Source: UBA685 sp002299005
GTDB lineage: Bacteria; Pseudomonadota; Alphaproteobacteria; Puniceispirillales; Puniceispirillaceae
Length of the DNA: 7,019 nt
NCBI GenBank assembly: GCA_963966775.1
Contig: CAXAAH010000068.1
Coordinates: 1 to 7,019, forward strand
Direction of reading: 5' to 3'
Shown here: positions 1-5,973 of the stretch, piece by piece
How positions within the stretch are numbered: the stretch's first letter is position 1
Layout: the number at the start of each line of letters is the position of its first letter
Made by a program: the position numbers and the translations under genes
The notes under the pieces: model-generated
Databases searched by the model: none
Seen by the model: only the letters and a program-made list of their open reading frames with translations
Told to the model about the DNA's origin: nothing

Positions 1-67
1 CCGCAAGCGCACAGACATTGCAATTGGTACAATTGGCGACATCAATGATCATATTCCACTTTTTCAT
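1..67 (-). CDS. Fe-S (ferredoxin-like) subunit of the molybdenum enzyme, N-terminal fragment
   Basis: Only the first 22 codons are present; the gene runs off the left edge. The protein begins MKKWNMIIDVANCTNC and continues NVCALA, giving Cys13, Cys16 and Cys19 in CxxCxxC spacing. This resembles the start of the transhydroxylase small subunit, which carries three [4Fe-4S] clusters and passes electrons to or from the Mo subunit in the cytoplasm. The ATG overlaps the stop of the large-subunit gene as ATGA (67-64). It is preceded by a strong AGGAGG (75-80, 7 nt spacing) lying inside that gene, so the two are almost certainly translationally coupled partners. The residue expected to be the fourth Cys (position 23) has a codon starting with G, so it is not Cys. 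Family assignment rests on the short motif plus the neighbour. Confidence 0.8.
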   Translation of the reverse strand, partial: MKKWNMIIDVANCTNCNVCALA

Positions 68-3000
68 TCTGCTGCCTCCTTTTCGGCATTCAGGCCTTGC
101 GCGGTTGTCAGCGGAATTTCGCGATCAAACTCAATGCTACCGTCCCATTTTTCAATCTGAATCATAGACAGGCCATTCGCCATTGAATGCGCCTGTTTAA
201 TCTGTGTGCGTGATGGGGACAGCAAATTGACACATCCCCCCTTATCAGCTGATTTCCCGACCTTGCCCAACGGCGCCCAGACAGCGGATGATTCGTAACT
301 ATGCGCAACACCTGGCTTCAGACGCTCGGTCAAATGCGCGACACAAATCACAGCCCCTCTTGTATTATGCGCTTTGATAAGGTCGTGATTTTGAATACCA
401 CGCGCCTCTGCATCATCCTTATTCAGGCGCATAATCCAATAATAATGGCCATCAATCATCTCACGGTGATCTTTAATATCATTCAAGAACGAATCCTTGC
501 CATCACCTTGCGTATGGAAGCTAAAGCGCGAATGCGGCGTTATCAGCTGTATCGGATAATGAATGCCCGTATCACCAATATGCGGGCCCTCCCACGATTT
601 GCGGTATTTAGCCACAGGTGGTCGTTCCTCATCATCCTTATCAAAGCGCTTCAGACTTTGCGCCTCAAATTCCAGCTTGCCAGATTGTGTTTGCAACCCT
701 TTGCCAAAGGTTTCGGTATAATCACCTGGCAATGGCATTGGCTCTGGCGAGGTTTTCATCGTGCTGTTCGCAAACCAGCTAAAGGCCGCCGGCGCACGAA
801 GCTCTTCTTTCTCAGTTGGCACGACGAAATAGCCCTTTTTCATGAACTCTTTCCAGCTGATATGTTGCGGCAAATCAGACGCATCAAACATCCGTTTTGC
901 CCAATCAATATCGCGGCACCCTTCGGTAAAGTAACTGCCAAGACCGACACGTTCAGCGATCCCTGCGAAGATATCATAATCTGATTTAGACTCGCCCAGC
1001 GGCTCAATACATTTCGACTGGAACGCCACAACGCGGTGATTAACCTGTGAATTGAAATGCGCCCCATAGCCGCCCGCATTGGCCCATTCGCCAATATCAT
1101 AGCGTTCAAGATGCGTACAAGCTGGCAAGATAATATCCGCAAAGCTTGTATCGCCCTCATGCCAAATTGACTGATTCACGACAAATTCTAGGCTCGGATG
1201 CTTATACATTTCAACATAGCGGTTCACATCACTTAGCGTGCCAAGAATAGAGCTGCCATAGCGATAGAGCATATGAACAGGAGAGTGCCCTGGCGCAGGA
1301 TAAGAGAATTTCTTGAACTGCCCCTCAATGCGCATCGCATCCCACAGATAGCCTTCAGCATGACCATCAATGATCGCATCAGGCAATTTCAGGCGCGGAA
1401 TTTTCTGTGTTGACGGGTTGATAGAGGCTAATTGCGGCATGCGCTGATAAAGGCTAACCGCAAGGCCTGTATGGTTCAAATCGCCCGACATGCCACCATC
1501 GGCATAGCCCGGGAAATAAAAGCCAAAATCATGCGGCACACCCATCTGCATATTGCCCATATTAATGCCAGGCTTACCAAGCCCCTGCATCGCCATCAGG
1601 CAAACCATCATACGTGGCCATTGATTGCCCGTTGGGTTTCTGGCCGCACCGCCAAACGTATTGCCCATACCACCGACAGCCAAATAGGTTTTCTTGCTAC
1701 CCCATTGACGCGCCAAGGCTCTGATATCTTTGGCAGGCACACCTGTCTCAGCTTCTTGCCATTCAGGGGTTTTTGGCGTGCCATCCTCATCGCCCAAAAC
1801 ATAGGCTTGCCAGGCATCAAACCCATGCGTATGGGTGGCGACATAGTCCTTATCATACAGGCCTTCTGTCATCCAAACATACGCGATCGCCAGCGCAATC
1901 GCAGGTGAGGTTGTTGGGCGCGGCGAAATCCATTTGCCGCCAAGCATCTGGGCTGTGTCATTATAATGCGGGTCGATATGGACAAAAGGAATATCCAACT
2001 CTTTCAGCCATTGCCGGCGAATAGAGCCTTCGAGCCCTGAATAAATACCGTTTGTGGCTTCTGGATTTGATGACCAAAAGACAACCATCTCAGCATTTTT
2101 CATGCAATCTTCAACCGTGCCAAAAGGCTCACCACCACCGACGCGCAGGCTGTTGCCCCAATGGTGCGTTGCGCCCCAATACCAGCCTTCCCAGCTATCG
2201 GGATTATGATGCACTTCGGTTGTGCCAATCGCATTCATAAAGCGGATTTTTGCGCTCAGATAATAGCCAATATTGCCCCAATTATGGTGCGAGCCGTTAG
2301 AGTGCGCAATCGCCCCTTGGCCATATTGCTTTTTCATCCGTTTAATCTCGCCAGCGACAATATCAAACGCCTCATCCCAGCTAATCGGCTCATAGCCTGA
2401 ATCACCACGATTTTGGATATTACGTTCGCCATTGGGATCAAAATCAACACGCTTCATCGGCGTCATAATGCGGTTTGGCGCATAGACCATTGATTTCCAA
2501 TTCATCGCATGCGGGCTAAGGGATGTTTTGCGCGGCGGTGTAAATTCCTTCCCCCGCGCTTTAATCGTAAAGCCTTTGGCATCCTTATCATCAAATTCAA
2601 TCGGCGTTGTGCGCAAGATCTTACCATCTTTGACAAACACAAACAGCGGCCCGCCATTGGTCACAGTCACATAGCGCGTGACACCATCACCCATCTTTGT
2701 GCCATCGCGCCAATCAGCGGCTGTGGCGGCCATGACAGTTTGCGCAAACCAAGTCCCATCCGCATCATCACCTTCTGGATGAAATAGGAAATTCTTAATC
2801 GCTTCGATTTGCTCTAGCTGGTTAATCGGTGGCGTCAGCAACTTTGCGGCAATTTTTTCTGTCTTAAAAACAAGCGCGTAATCAGCGTCATCATGCACAC
2901 CGCCCTTAGAGCTAACAGCCCCATCTTTGAAGATATAAAGACGGCCTTTTTTGCCATCTTGGGTTTTGATCTGCACTTTCAGATTCTTACCCTCGATGCG

Positions 3001-3078
3001 CTTGCGAAATTCAGGGGAACGCACTTTTGCGTATTTAAACAGAACAGCCAGTCCGATTAATATTGCTTTCAATTTCAT
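64..3078 (-). CDS. Molybdopterin-dependent oxidoreductase large subunit, transhydroxylase/resorcinol hydroxylase-like
   Basis: A 1004-residue member of the DMSO reductase (bis-MGD molybdenum) family. It lacks the N-terminal CxxCxxxC Fe-S motif found in many relatives, as in the transhydroxylase alpha subunit, whose clusters sit in the partner subunit. Residues ~130-230 form the start of the Mo-enzyme fold, and PISWDEAFDIVAGEI (231-245) is a typical family segment. His264, Asp294, Ser295 (in PDSWEGWYWG) and Tyr525 (in PGYADGG) match in order, and within a residue in spacing, the transhydroxylase residues His144, Asp174, Ser175 (Mo ligand) and Tyr404 as I recall them. The molydopterin-binding C-terminal domain spans ~840-960 (HSRFSFHTQGDG). 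There is no twin-arginine signal, so it should be cytoplasmic. About 130 extra N-terminal residues include a short hydrophobic stretch (4-16) and a possible SCP2-like fold. Known relatives convert pyrogallol plus a co-substrate to phloroglucinol, or resorcinol to hydroxyhydroquinone; the exact substrate here is unknown. The Shine-Dalgarno is weak (GAAGAG, 3087-3092). Confidence 0.88.
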   Translation of the reverse strand: MKLKAILIGLAVLFKYAKVRSPEFRKRIEGKNLKVQIKTQDGKKGRLYIFKDGAVSSKGGVHDDADYALVFKTEKIAAKLLTPPINQLEQIEAIKNFLFHPEGDDADGTWFAQTVMAATAADWRDGTKMGDGVTRYVTVTNGGPLFVFVKDGKILRTTPIEFDDKDAKGFTIKARGKEFTPPRKTSLSPHAMNWKSMVYAPNRIMTPMKRVDFDPNGERNIQNRGDSGYEPISWDEAFDIVAGEIKRMKKQYGQGAIAHSNGSHHNWGNIGYYLSAKIRFMNAIGTTEVHHNPDSWEGWYWGATHHWGNSLRVGGGEPFGTVEDCMKNAEMVVFWSSNPEATNGIYSGLEGSIRRQWLKELDIPFVHIDPHYNDTAQMLGGKWISPRPTTSPAIALAIAYVWMTEGLYDKDYVATHTHGFDAWQAYVLGDEDGTPKTPEWQEAETGVPAKDIRALARQWGSKKTYLAVGGMGNTFGGAARNPTGNQWPRMMVCLMAMQGLGKPGINMGNMQMGVPHDFGFYFPGYADGGMSGDLNHTGLAVSLYQRMPQLASINPSTQKIPRLKLPDAIIDGHAEGYLWDAMRIEGQFKKFSYPAPGHSPVHMLYRYGSSILGTLSDVNRYVEMYKHPSLEFVVNQSIWHEGDTSFADIILPACTHLERYDIGEWANAGGYGAHFNSQVNHRVVAFQSKCIEPLGESKSDYDIFAGIAERVGLGSYFTEGCRDIDWAKRMFDASDLPQHISWKEFMKKGYFVVPTEKEELRAPAAFSWFANSTMKTSPEPMPLPGDYTETFGKGLQTQSGKLEFEAQSLKRFDKDDEERPPVAKYRKSWEGPHIGDTGIHYPIQLITPHSRFSFHTQGDGKDSFLNDIKDHREMIDGHYYWIMRLNKDDAEARGIQNHDLIKAHNTRGAVICVAHLTERLKPGVAHSYESSAVWAPLGKVGKSADKGGCVNLLSPSRTQIKQAHSMANGLSMIQIEKWDGSIEFDREIPLTTAQGLNAEKEAAE

Positions 3079-3104
3079 AATCTTAACTCTTCGTTTTAGT
3101 GTTA

Positions 3105-3128
3105 CTCACAACATGACGTCGTAGTGAG
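3105..3128. promoter_or_regulatory. Inverted repeat CTCAC-N14-GTGAG upstream of the Mo-enzyme gene
   Basis: Perfect 5-bp arms (3105-3109 and 3124-3128) flank a 14-nt spacer containing the palindrome GACGTC (3115-3120). It lies 26 bp before the Mo-enzyme start, just downstream of the -10-like box at 3140-3145, a position where a bound protein would block transcription. The divergent IclR regulator is the obvious candidate binder. Short arms make chance occurrence possible. Confidence 0.3.
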
Positions 3129-3139
3129 AATAAGGAAAT

Positions 3140-3145
3140 ATTGTA
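3140..3145 (-). promoter_or_regulatory. Candidate -10 box (TACAAT) for the Mo-enzyme operon
   Basis: Read on the minus strand this is TACAAT, five of six matches to the sigma70 -10 consensus, 61 bp upstream of the start codon. No good -35 lies 16-18 bp upstream (TATTGG at best), which would fit an activator-dependent promoter. The imperfect palindrome at 3152-3183 covers the place where the -35 should be. Confidence 0.3.
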
Positions 3146-3151
3146 TTTATC

Positions 3152-3183
3152 GCTGGTGCCGCCAATAGGCTAGCCGCACCTGC
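3152..3183. promoter_or_regulatory. 32-bp imperfect palindrome, candidate operator in the divergent region
   Basis: The left arm GCTGGTGCCGC (3152-3162) and right arm GCCGCACCTGC (3173-3183) are reverse complements at 9 of 11 positions, separated by 10 bp. The core GGTGC/GCACC is perfect. It is the most GC-rich and most symmetric element between the two divergent genes and overlaps the -35 region expected for the Mo-enzyme promoter. Binding by the adjacent IclR protein is an inference. Confidence 0.4.
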
Positions 3184-3245
3184 CAGCATAGAGCTTCCCT
3201 ATTCGTGCGACAGCGGCATTATTATTATCTTTTTGCTGTACTGTG

Positions 3246-3258
3246 ATACGGTACGTAT
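3246..3258. promoter_or_regulatory. Palindrome ATACG-GTA-CGTAT upstream of the IclR gene
   Basis: A perfect 5+3+5 inverted repeat, 43 bp upstream of the IclR start, within the likely promoter of that gene. IclR-family proteins commonly repress their own transcription, so this could be an autoregulatory site. Short palindromes of this size also arise by chance, so confidence is low. Confidence 0.3.
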
Positions 3259-3301
3259 GTATTGCTATATGGTCAAGGGCAAAGACGGAGATATTTAACC
3301 C

Positions 3302-4066
3302 ATGGACGACAGCCAGTCTAAACAGGCAAACGGCATTCAAGTTATCGCGCGGGCGGCGGCTATTTTGCGTGTGCTGACAGATGATAATAACGGCCTCTCT
3401 CTTGGCCAAATCGCCGAGCGCACGTCGCTGGCACGTTCAACCGTTCAACGCATCGTGAACGCGCTAATAGCTGAGGGGCTGGTTTCAGCAGGCTCACAAA
3501 GTGGCGGCTTGCGGCTTGGCAGCACCATTCAGGCGATGGCCGCGGCAAGCAGGCTTGATATCACCGAAAAAATCCGCCCTATCCTTACCGCGCTCTCGCA
3601 TGAAACAAACGAGACGGTTGACCTTGCCTATTTCCGCAATGACCATATGGTATTTATTGACCAGATTATTGGCTCTCACCGCCTGCGCGCGGTTGCCACG
3701 ATTGGCGAGACCTTTCCCATGACATCCACGGCCAATGGCAAGGCCTGTTTGGCGATGATGCGTGATGAGGATATTGAGCGCATTGCCTTGCAAGAATTGC
3801 GCCAATCAGGGCGCGGCATTCGGCGCATGGGCCAATTTATGAAAGAGATTACCGCCATTCGTCATAATGGCTATGGCTTTGATATTGATGAGCAGACAGA
3901 TGGTATATCGGCCCTTGGCATCGGCTTTGCGGACGAGGCAGACCATCTCTATGCCATCTCTATCCCTGTGCCGACCTATCGATTTGCGCGCCAAAAAGAG
4001 GCGATTATCACCGCCCTTCAAGAGGCCAAATCCGCCCTAGAAGCACAGGATCTGCGCCTGCATTAA
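3302..4066 (+). CDS. IclR-family transcriptional regulator
   Basis: A 254-residue protein of usual IclR length. The N-terminal winged helix-turn-helix spans ~11-75 (LSLGQIAERTSLARSTVQRI at ~32-51, then wing GGLRLG). The C-terminal GAF-like effector domain spans ~85-250 with the typical segment PMTSTANGKACLA (139-151). The family regulates catabolism of aromatic acids and related carbon sources (for example PcaR, PobR and IclR), acting as repressors or activators on a small-molecule ligand. It is divergent from the molybdenum-enzyme operon across 223 bp containing several palindromes, so control of that operon and itself is likely. GGAG at 3287-3290 serves as ribosome binding site with a rather long 11-nt gap to the ATG. 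The ligand cannot be told from sequence. Confidence 0.93.
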   Translation: MDDSQSKQANGIQVIARAAAILRVLTDDNNGLSLGQIAERTSLARSTVQRIVNALIAEGLVSAGSQSGGLRLGSTIQAMAAASRLDITEKIRPILTALSHETNETVDLAYFRNDHMVFIDQIIGSHRLRAVATIGETFPMTSTANGKACLAMMRDEDIERIALQELRQSGRGIRRMGQFMKEITAIRHNGYGFDIDEQTDGISALGIGFADEADHLYAISIPVPTYRFARQKEAIITALQEAKSALEAQDLRLH

Positions 4067-4071
4067 GGCAC

Positions 4072-4108
4072 AAAAAAGCCTCTCAGCACAGCGTACTAAG
4101 AGGCTTTT
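4072..4108. terminator. Bidirectional intrinsic terminator between IclR and FAH-family genes
   Basis: AAAAGCCTCT (4074-4083) pairs perfectly with AGAGGCTTTT (4099-4108). The 15-nt loop can extend the stem with A-T and G-C pairs around a small inner loop. A run of six A (4072-4077) gives U6 for the minus-strand transcript, and TTTT at 4105-4108 gives U4 for the plus strand. It lies 5 bp after the IclR stop and about 50 bp after the FAH-family stop, so it can end both convergent transcripts. Confidence 0.85.
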
Positions 4109-4140
4109 AAATTGTTAGTAAATGGTAAGAACGCCAGCTG

Positions 4141-4171
4141 GGCCTTACGCTTTGGCCTTAGGCTTTGGCCT
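4141..4171. repeat. 13-bp tandem repeat across the stop codon of the FAH-family gene
   Basis: Two copies, 4141-4153 (GGCCTTACGCTTT) and 4154-4166 (GGCCTTAGGCTTT), differ at one base and are followed by a partial third copy (GGCCT, 4167-4171). The gene's stop (TTA on the plus strand, 4158-4160) lies inside the second copy, and the same TTA recurs in the first. It looks like a small slippage duplication at the 3' end of the gene. Confidence 0.75.
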
Positions 4172-5024
4172 CATCCTTAATGACGTTACGAAGCAGGCCG
4201 ACATTTTCGATCTCGACCTCAACCACATCACCATCACGCATCCATAAAGGCGGCTTTCTTGCGTGGCCAACACCAGATGGTGTGCCCATCAAAATAATAT
4301 CGCCAGGCTCAAGCGTTAGCCCTTCGGTGATATAAACCAAGGTTTCAATCACAGGGAACATCATCATATCAGTGTTGCTAGATTGTACGGTCTGACCATT
4401 AAGGCGGCACGCAATATCAAGCCCCTTTGCCCCATCAGGCAATTCATCAGCCGTCACAAAGACAGGGCCGAGCGGGCCTGTTTTGTCAAAGTTCTTACCC
4501 ATCGTCCATTGGATGGTATGACGCTGATATTCGCGCACAGAGCCATCATTCGCACAAGAATACCCTGCCACAGCCTCAAGCGCATTCTCAGCTGTTAGGT
4601 GGCGTGACGTCTTGCCGATAATCAAAGCCAGTTCAGCTTCATAATCGAGGGTTTCAGATTTCATCGGGCGGATAAGCGCCTCATTATGCGCGACCATAGA
4701 GCTTTTGGTGCGCATGAAAATCGTTGGGAATGGCTGCTTTTCGAAAATGCCTTCATTCACATGTTCCATGTAATTCAAGCCAAGGCACAGAATCTTGCCA
4801 GGTGATGAAATAGGAATGTTAAATTGCAAATCATCATAATTCAGCATCTCTGCGTCGCTGGCTCTATCAGCAATGGCTTGCAATGATGCCATAGACCCGT
4901 TTTCGATAACGCTTTGGATATCACGCGGCGCGTTGGCATCTACGGCTGACAGGTCGATAATTTTATCACCTGAAACAAACCCAATACGGGCACCATCTTG
5001 TGCCTTAAAGCTTAGCAATCTCAT
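4158..5024 (-). CDS. Fumarylacetoacetate hydrolase (FAH) family protein
   Basis: A 288-residue single-domain FAH-family enzyme: a small N-terminal domain (~1-70), then the catalytic fold. The probable metal-binding residues Glu129 and Glu131 (DYEAELALIIGK) and Asp160 (SCANDGSVREYQ), the His88-x-x-Glu91 dyad (LNYMEHVNEG), Lys177 (GKNFDKTGP) and the GTPSGVG loop (247-253) are all present. His88, Glu91, Glu129, Glu131 and Asp160 keep the spacing of the same residues in acylpyruvase FAHD1. The enzyme should therefore be active, on a C-C bond of a 2-oxo or acylpyruvate-like acid (hydrolysis, decarboxylation or isomerisation), with Mg or Mn, in the cytoplasm. Members act late in aromatic degradation, but the substrate cannot be read from sequence. 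The start has GGTGA 6 nt upstream (5031-5035). It is divergent from the GntR gene and convergent with IclR. It is transcribed alone, with its own control region and terminator. Confidence 0.92.
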   Translation of the reverse strand: MRLLSFKAQDGARIGFVSGDKIIDLSAVDANAPRDIQSVIENGSMASLQAIADRASDAEMLNYDDLQFNIPISSPGKILCLGLNYMEHVNEGIFEKQPFPTIFMRTKSSMVAHNEALIRPMKSETLDYEAELALIIGKTSRHLTAENALEAVAGYSCANDGSVREYQRHTIQWTMGKNFDKTGPLGPVFVTADELPDGAKGLDIACRLNGQTVQSSNTDMMMFPVIETLVYITEGLTLEPGDIILMGTPSGVGHARKPPLWMRDGDVVEVEIENVGLLRNVIKDEAKA

Positions 5025-5048
5025 AATGTGTCACCACCCAATAGTTGT

Positions 5049-5059
5049 TTGTTAGACAA
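5049..5059. promoter_or_regulatory. Candidate GntR (FadR-type) operator TTGTTAGACAA
   Basis: A perfect palindrome TTGT-TAG-ACAA fitting the TNGTNNNACNA pattern known for FadR-subfamily GntR regulators. It lies 24 bp before the FAH-family start and overlaps the predicted -10 and transcription start of that gene, the classic place for a repressor. An overlapping longer repeat, AGACA-N6-TGTCT (5054-5069), adds symmetry. The divergent GntR protein encoded 180 bp away is the natural binder. Confidence 0.5.
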
Positions 5060-5084
5060 TAATCTGTCTTACCCTGAAACACAA
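5056..5084 (-). promoter_or_regulatory. Candidate promoter of the FAH-family gene
   Basis: On the minus strand, TTGTGT (5079-5084) and TATTGT (5056-5061) are spaced 17 bp apart. They match the sigma70 consensus at 3/6 and 4/6 positions. The implied transcript start is around 5049, giving a leader of about 25 nt. The -10 overlaps the candidate GntR operator. Confidence 0.35.
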
Positions 5085-5098
5085 TAAAAACCGATATA

Positions 5099-5135
5099 TT
5101 TTATCTTTTTAATAAAAAATCTACATAAGATAAAA
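5099..5135. repeat. 9-bp inverted repeat in the AT-rich divergent region
   Basis: TTTTATCTT (5099-5107) and AAGATAAAA (5127-5135) are perfect reverse complements 19 nt apart. The stretch 5081-5150 is strongly A/T rich and also has two direct copies of TAAAAA(A)CCG (5085-5093 and 5131-5140). It may be an upstream binding site or merely low-complexity promoter DNA. Confidence 0.35.
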
Positions 5136-5195
5136 AACCGTAAAATTGAAGACGCGCCTTTCTAAGCGTCGCTCTTATGTGCTAACCTTGATAGA

Positions 5196-5215
5196 CCAGC
5201 TATAAAATGAGCTGG
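5196..5215 (+). promoter_or_regulatory. -10 box inside a perfect palindrome, promoter of the GntR gene
   Basis: CCAGCT (5196-5201) and AGCTGG (5210-5215) form a perfect inverted repeat around ATAAAATG. The segment contains TATAAA (5201-5206), five of six matches to a -10 box. No clear -35 is seen at 17 bp. The start of transcription would fall near 5213, giving a leader of about 26 nt. A protein bound to this palindrome would cover the -10, so autorepression by the GntR product is plausible. Confidence 0.45.
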
Positions 5216-5238
5216 CAAAGATACTCGGAGACCACGAT

Positions 5239-5973
5239 ATGCGCGATAATGATAAGGAAAATATCCTCGCAGATATTGACGCTAAAACAGGTGATAATGG
5301 CGGGAGCACGGCGCCTAATGTGACCTCTATGACCAGCCGCGCTTATGCGCAGATGAAACTAGATATTATCTCGGGTCGTCTTGCGCCTGGTGCGAAGTTG
5401 AAAATCGAAACATTGCGCCAAGATTACAATGTCGGCACAAGCCCTATTCGCGAAGCTTTGAGCCTTTTGACCTCAGATCATTTTGTTGAGCGTATTGACC
5501 AGCGCGGCTTTCGTGTCTCAAATGTGAGCGGCGATGAATTTGATGAATTATTGCGCACCAGATGCTGGCTAGAAGAGCGGGCTTTGCGCGAATCGATCGC
5601 ACGCGGCTCAACCGCATGGGAAGAAAAAGTGGTGATTGCCAATTACCGCCTATCACGCATCCCACGCTCGCAATCAGATGATCATTTTGTCGCCAATGAA
5701 CAATGGGAAATCGCGCATAAAGACTTTCATATGGCGCTGATTTCCGAATGTGGCTCATCTCTTCTATTGAAATTCTGTGACCAGCTTTATGAGCAGAATA
5801 TCCGTTATCGCCAGCTATCAGGGGCAACAGCCTATCCAAAGCGTGATGTGGCAGAAGAGCATAGTGCCATTTGTGACGCCGTGCTATCGCGCAATAGCGA
5901 TCTTGCCGCAAGCTTGCTGATGGATCATTATAATAACACCAGCTATTTTGTGAAATCTGAGCTGGTCAAATAA
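5239..5973 (+). CDS. GntR-family transcriptional regulator, FadR/FCD subfamily
   Basis: A 244-residue protein. A ~30-residue polar N-terminal tail precedes a GntR winged helix-turn-helix (~31-97), with the signature VGTSPIREALSLL (65-77) and wing RGFRVS (89-94). An FCD ligand-binding domain follows (~103-236). The FCD metal-site histidines appear as His164 (FHMALI), His208 (EEHSAI) and His230 (MDHYNN). The position usually held by Asp four residues before the first His is His160 here, and the WEIAHKDFHMALISECGS segment resembles the CsiR branch of the family. Such proteins usually repress catabolic genes and are released by an organic acid. GGAG at 5227-5230 is 8 nt before the ATG. It is divergent from the FAH-family gene, with a matching operator candidate at 5049-5059. 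It probably controls that gene and itself; control of the dioxygenase operon is possible but unsupported. Confidence 0.93.
   Translation: MRDNDKENILADIDAKTGDNGGSTAPNVTSMTSRAYAQMKLDIISGRLAPGAKLKIETLRQDYNVGTSPIREALSLLTSDHFVERIDQRGFRVSNVSGDEFDELLRTRCWLEERALRESIARGSTAWEEKVVIANYRLSRIPRSQSDDHFVANEQWEIAHKDFHMALISECGSSLLLKFCDQLYEQNIRYRQLSGATAYPKRDVAEEHSAICDAVLSRNSDLAASLLMDHYNNTSYFVKSELVK

Noticed and set aside
301..984. Long plus-strand open frame of 227 codons opposite the Mo-enzyme gene
   Set aside because: It lies fully antisense to a gene with clear family motifs, has no ribosome binding site and its translation resembles no family. The same holds for the other plus-strand frames between 301 and 2787.
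3007..3078. N-terminal hydrophobic stretch of the Mo subunit as a Tat or Sec export signal
   Set aside because: There is no twin-arginine motif, the hydrophobic core is only about 12 residues, and no cleavage site is visible. The transhydroxylase relatives are cytoplasmic.
3097..3107. A GntR-type operator near the Mo-enzyme start (TAGTGTTACTC)
   Set aside because: Only GT-N3-AC matches; the outer base on one side is wrong, so it is no better than chance.
3170..3409. Minus-strand open frame of 79 codons overlapping the start of the IclR gene
   Set aside because: It overlaps the helix-turn-helix coding region and the palindromic control region, and shows no recognisable protein features.
5444..5911. 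Minus-strand frame of 155 codons inside the GntR gene
   Set aside because: It is antisense to a well-supported regulator, with composition typical of a shadow frame.
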